Of a stretch of DNA of 64,000 nt, positions 61,182-64,000 are shown one piece after another. Source of the stretch: Gemmatimonadota bacterium (GTDB lineage Bacteria; Gemmatimonadota; Gemmatimonadetes; Gemmatimonadales; Gemmatimonadaceae); NCBI GenBank assembly GCA_040388625.1, contig JAZKBK010000002.1, forward strand, positions 371,703 to 435,702, in the 5' to 3' direction. The stretch's first letter is position 1. The number at the start of each line of letters is the position of its first letter. A model generated the notes under the pieces. The model did not search any database and was not told the DNA's origin. It was given only the letters and a program-made list of their open reading frames with translations. Both the position numbers and the translations under genes were made by a program.

Positions 61182-61451
61182 ATGGGTGTGATCGCTTGTA
61201 TTGCCTTGGTAGTCATCCCCGGTATCGGGATGTTCTTCTCCTACCAACCTCTGCGTCGATATCGGATAGACATCACGCCAGCGCAGACTGGCGGGGAAGG
61301 TGATTCCCCTTCACCGCTGTGGAACATACTGAAGCCGTCGCATTACTCGCCAGCTGCGCGTCCGTATCTTCGTACTTTCTGGATCTGGTTCACTATCAGC
61401 CAAGTCTGTAACCTCATCACTTTGGTACTGGTGATATATCTATCTTCTTGA
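61182..61451 (+). CDS. Small two-helix membrane protein next to RHS tip
   Basis: From ATG 61182 the product has 89 residues; an in-frame GTG at 61149 would overlap the RHS stop and add 11. Two hydrophobic segments (MGVIACIALVVIPGIGMFF and FWIWFTISQVCNLITLVLVI) flank a loop with PAQTGGEGDSPSPLWNILKP. I recognise no family. Small ORFs immediately after RHS genes are often cognate immunity proteins; this is a positional inference. Confidence 0.65.
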   Translation: MGVIACIALVVIPGIGMFFSYQPLRRYRIDITPAQTGGEGDSPSPLWNILKPSHYSPAARPYLRTFWIWFTISQVCNLITLVLVIYLSS

Positions 61452-61540
61452 ACGTTGTAACATCGGTCTTGTCCCGGATTCCTGGTCCGAATGGCGTAGC
61501 ATTTTTGGACGTGGAGCGGGATACCGCGCCATACTTCCAT

Positions 61541-62320
61541 CTACTTCTCTCGATCCGTCAATCGCCGCGCAATCCGCCCCGCCACTTCCTCAACCGCCAT
61601 CGGCTCCGCCCGTAACCCACTACACGTAACACCAATCATCAACACGAACTGCGCGTCCATCGTCCGCACCATACAACCGAGCATGCGCGCGATGCTCTCG
61701 AGCGGCACCGTCGACCTCGTAATCGCCGTGTAACCAGCCACGATCCGCACCGCGTCCAGCAGTCGCGTCCCCGACACGAAGCCCGCATCGGCGAGATGCC
61801 GCTCGAGACTGCGGCGTGTGTGCGCGGTCATCGCGGCCAGTGCGTCGAGCGAACGAGCGCCATCCCCCGTCATGAATGCGTCTCTGAGCCTGTCCCGTAT
61901 GACCGACGTGAGGCGGGCCATCTGCGCTTCGATCCCTGATAGCAACGCCGCGCTCAGCTTCACGTCCGGCGTCAGCAGCAACGCCCGCTCCAGCAGCGAG
62001 TGCTCGGCTGGCACCCCGCGGAAGACGAATCGCGCCTGAGTGCGCTCGGCCAGAATCACCGCGCTGTCCATCGCCACCGGAGTGATGGCGCTCGAGACGA
62101 CGACCGGACGCGGGAATTTGGACAGGGTGACGACGATCGTCTCCGCTATCGCGGCCGTGATCAAAGACGGATCGATGACGAGACAGTCGCCATCTGTCGA
62201 AGCGATCGCGGTCAGGAGCCGGCGCGCATCCGGTACGGAATCGATACTGCCGCCGTATCCAGCGACGATTGCTGACACTGTTTCCAGCGTGTCTGGCGAC
62301 AGAAATACGACGTATCTCAA
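61541..62320 (-). CDS. AraC-like HTH transcriptional regulator with receiver-like N-terminus
   Basis: The product has 259 residues. The N-terminal 110 residues resemble a degenerate receiver (VVFLSPDTLETVSAIVAGYG, GDCLVIDPSL, FPRPVVVSSAITPVA) with an Asp in the usual position. The C-terminal part has an AraC/XylS-type HTH (SLDALAAMTAHTRRSLERHL, LDAVRIVAGYTAITRSTVPL, ESIARMLGC). It is probably a DNA-binding regulator, perhaps without phosphorylation. It is convergent with the small membrane gene and no target is evident. Confidence 0.72.
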   Translation of the reverse strand: MRYVVFLSPDTLETVSAIVAGYGGSIDSVPDARRLLTAIASTDGDCLVIDPSLITAAIAETIVVTLSKFPRPVVVSSAITPVAMDSAVILAERTQARFVFRGVPAEHSLLERALLLTPDVKLSAALLSGIEAQMARLTSVIRDRLRDAFMTGDGARSLDALAAMTAHTRRSLERHLADAGFVSGTRLLDAVRIVAGYTAITRSTVPLESIARMLGCMVRTMDAQFVLMIGVTCSGLRAEPMAVEEVAGRIARRLTDREK

Positions 62321-62714
62321 GTCAGCTTAGATCCTGTCACATTCGGGGCTCCCTGGATGCAACGAGCGAGGATGGGTCACGCTCGATACACCACACGCAT
62401 GCGTGCTACGAAATCGCGTTCTTGCACCTGGAGAAATACTACATCGTTCGTATTCCAACGGTAAGAACCCGCGTCGGCCTGGCGTTCCCCACGAAGAGAA
62501 CCCCGGGATTGGGTTGACGGCCCGCCATAAGATGCGGTAGGCAAGCAGACGAAGGGTTTGGTCGCCAAGGTTGAAATTCGTATCAACCTATCGCCGATGA
62601 ACGACCGGGTATTCAACGCCAACGCCCTTCCCGGAATTCGAACTGAGGCAGAAGCAACTGCCGCGTCGTAACTGGCGGCAGAAGAGTCGGGCGTGGTTTC
62701 CTTCCAGTTCACGG
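62321..62714. other. Spacer with no credible gene
   Basis: A 394-nt stretch between the regulator and the terminal-repeat element. A minus-strand frame ends in WNTNDVVFLQVQERDFVARM, which vaguely resembles outer-membrane beta-barrel ends, but it is short and unsupported. No promoter or terminator was identified. Confidence 0.35.
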
Positions 62715-63033
62715 CATGCGAATTTCGGCCAAGGTATGCGAATTCCAGCCAACGCGAGAGATGACCCATCCACGCCGGCTCGCAACCGCTAATCAAAGAT
62801 CGGTGCGGGTCACCAGAAGGAGGTCATTCCCCCACGTATTTCACTGGTCCCGTGCACGATATCCGTCGGCGTACCACTCCCGACTGTGCAGTGCAGTCAA
62901 AGCAGATCCGAGTATACCGTCACCCGCAATGCAACCCTGCAGCGGCTCAAAAACATGATCAGCTAGCCATAAAGCAGCAGTTTATGGCCAGTTTCGTGGC
63001 CGAAATTCGCATATGCTGGCCGGAATTAGCACT
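62715..63033. mobile_element. Small element with paired terminal inverted repeats (IS21-like ends)
   Basis: At the left, two direct copies of an 18-bp motif, CATGCGAATTTCGGCCAA (62715-62732) and TATGCGAATTCCAGCCAA (62735-62752), are 20 nt apart. At the right, two copies in inverted orientation, TGGCCGAAATTCGCATA (62997-63013) and TGGCCGGAATTAGCACT (63017-63033), are again 20 nt apart. Multiple terminal repeats of this kind are typical of IS21-family (istA/istB) ends; no transposase lies between, so it is a MITE or decayed remnant of about 319 bp. Confidence 0.5.
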
Positions 63034-63125
63034 TGCTTGGCAAGCAGGGATACGTACGTTGTAGCCCAAATCGTAAATGTTGTCTGCGCATTACTCGATT
63101 GCGAATGCGTTCTGCGAGGCTACCC

Positions 63126-63980
63126 GTGCTATCGGTTTCCGAAGTTGCTGTGGAGTCGTTCGCTGCTACTGGCGTGAGTCGAGAGTATTTGCTGCATCAT
63201 CGTGTGTGTCCAGATAAACTGGGCGACGATGGCAAGTTGATCGTGGCAGTCGCGCCCGGTGCGTTCCTGGAGGCGATACCGGAGCTCAGCGATATCTACG
63301 GCCGGATTATCGTCACGCGCGATACCAACGACGATGATCTCGAGCGGATGATCGAACGCGCCACCGCGCATGCCGGTGATGGTTCTGACGTGACGTCTGG
63401 CAGCGATGAAGGAACCGCGGACGTGCGTGAGATTGCCAATCAGCCGCCAGTCATCAGGTACGTCAACACGCTGCTGCACGACGCGTACGAGGCCGGTGCC
63501 AGCGATGTCCACATTGAATCCACGCGCGGAGGAGCGACGGCGCGAGTACGCGTTGACGGTGTGCTCGCTCCAACCATAGAGCCACCTCGACGGTTGCATG
63601 AGGCAGTTGTCTCTCGGCTCAAGCTTCTCGCGGATCTTGATATCTCCGAGCGTCGTCGTCCTCAGGATGGACGAATCCGCGTACGCGTGGAAGATACGGA
63701 ACTGTATCTCAGAGTATCTACCGTCCCAACCGTTTACGGAGAGAGCGTCGTACTGCGTCTCCTCGATCGTGGCAGCCGGCCAGTAGATCTCACAGCACTC
63801 GGGATGCCACGCTCGATTCTGCATGACATGATTGCAGCGATCGATCGCCCTCACGGTATGGTGCTCGTCACAGGGCCGACGGGAAGCGGAAAGACTACGA
63901 CGCTCTACAGTGCTCTGCGCCGGCGTGACATCCAATCCGAGAAGATGGACTTGACCCGCTTTAATGGACACCAAGTTTAG
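63126..63980 (+). pseudogene. gspE: GspE/PilB-type secretion or pilus ATPase, interrupted
   Basis: The frame from GTG 63126 (GAGG 6 nt upstream; ATG 63105 is an alternative) gives an N-terminal domain then the ATPase start: NQPPVIRYVNTLLHDAYEAG, ASDVHIESTRGGATARVRVD, LADLDISERRRPQDGRIRVR and the Walker A loop VTGPTGSGKTTTLYSALRR. After SALRR homology ends in QSEKMDLTRFNGHQV and a stop. Asp box, Walker B and zinc motif are missing because an IS3-like end starts at about 63946. It would have powered type II secretion or type IV pilus assembly and is now disrupted. Confidence 0.85.
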
Positions 63981-64000
63981 GCTGCCTTGATCTCTTTCAG
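63946..64000 (-). mobile_element. IS3-family-like insertion, end of element (runs off the window)
   Basis: TGGACTTGACCCGC and ATGGACACC resemble IS3/IS150-group terminal inverted repeats. Inside, the minus strand reads LKEIKAA then a stop (63977-64000), consistent with the C-terminus of a transposase running in from the right. Only the outer end is visible; the rest is beyond the window. Confidence 0.6.

Noticed and set aside
62377..62796. Minus-strand frame ending in NDVVFLQVQERDFVARMRV
   Set aside because: Slight resemblance to an outer-membrane barrel end, but it crosses into the terminal-repeat element and has no supporting start or family match.
1..64000. tRNA, rRNA or CRISPR array
   Set aside because: No cloverleaf-like T-loop consensus, rRNA motif or regularly spaced direct repeats with unique spacers were noticed; the dispersed repeats have degenerate modules, not spacers.

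Overview
The window looks like chromosomal DNA of a GC-rich, diderm, probably Gemmatimonadota-like soil or sediment bacterium. This is an inference from gene content: secreted M1, M28 and penicillin-acylase-type hydrolases, a VPS10/BNR protein, lipoproteins, Tat-exported sugar-oxidation proteins, an ECF-sigma/HEAT-repeat operon and penicillin-like high GC. No rRNA, tRNA or CRISPR array was seen.

Layout. 1-4.4 kb: end of a BNR/VPS10-like protein, M1 peptidase, DUF411 lipoprotein and YggX, separated by copies of a dispersed repeat. 4.4-10.7 kb: fatty-acid desaturase, aldo/keto reductase plus a short GlpD-like oxidoreductase, DUF302 protein, DksA/TraR zinc-finger protein and an NAPE-PLD-like hydrolase. 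11-17 kb: lipoprotein, histone-H1-like protein, then a compact minus-strand operon (Smr, M28 peptidase, Crp/Fnr, alpha/beta hydrolase). 17-28.6 kb: patatin, AIM24 protein, phosphoglucomutase, DUF1624 membrane protein, threonine synthase, HI0933-type flavoprotein, aromatic-ring-hydroxylase-type monooxygenase and a CPA1 antiporter. 28.8-34.9 kb: a likely carbohydrate-oxidation locus (Tat TIM-barrel isomerase, MFS transporter, Gfo/Idh oxidoreductase, gluconate-dehydrogenase-type small subunit, GMC oxidoreductase). 35-47.5 kb: class V aminotransferase and amino-acid permease, PAS protein, the ECF sigma/anti-sigma/HEAT/HEAT operon, penicillin acylase and class III aminotransferase. 48-54.9 kb: slipin with a GntR/YtrA regulator, DUF4397 lipoprotein, a broken dihydrofolate-reductase-like gene, an M28 peptidase and a split LigD (polymerase and ligase as two overlapping genes). 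55-64 kb: an accessory region with a 1931-residue secreted RHS protein, a small membrane protein beside it, a regulator, a 319-bp element with paired terminal repeats, and a gspE/pilB-type gene cut by an IS3-like element running off the right edge.

The most unusual structure is a modular interspersed repeat: every large copy has the same orientation, and six of the seven end within about 0-20 nt of the stop codon of a minus-strand gene. In thrC the stop codon and last few codons appear to lie in the repeat. Other notable points are two GAAC-N4-GTTC (LexA-type) palindromes, a 24-bp perfect inverted repeat upstream of the RHS gene, a hydrolase whose conserved N-terminus has no standard start codon, and several gene remnants (DHFR-like, DinB, AIM24 N-terminus, gspE).
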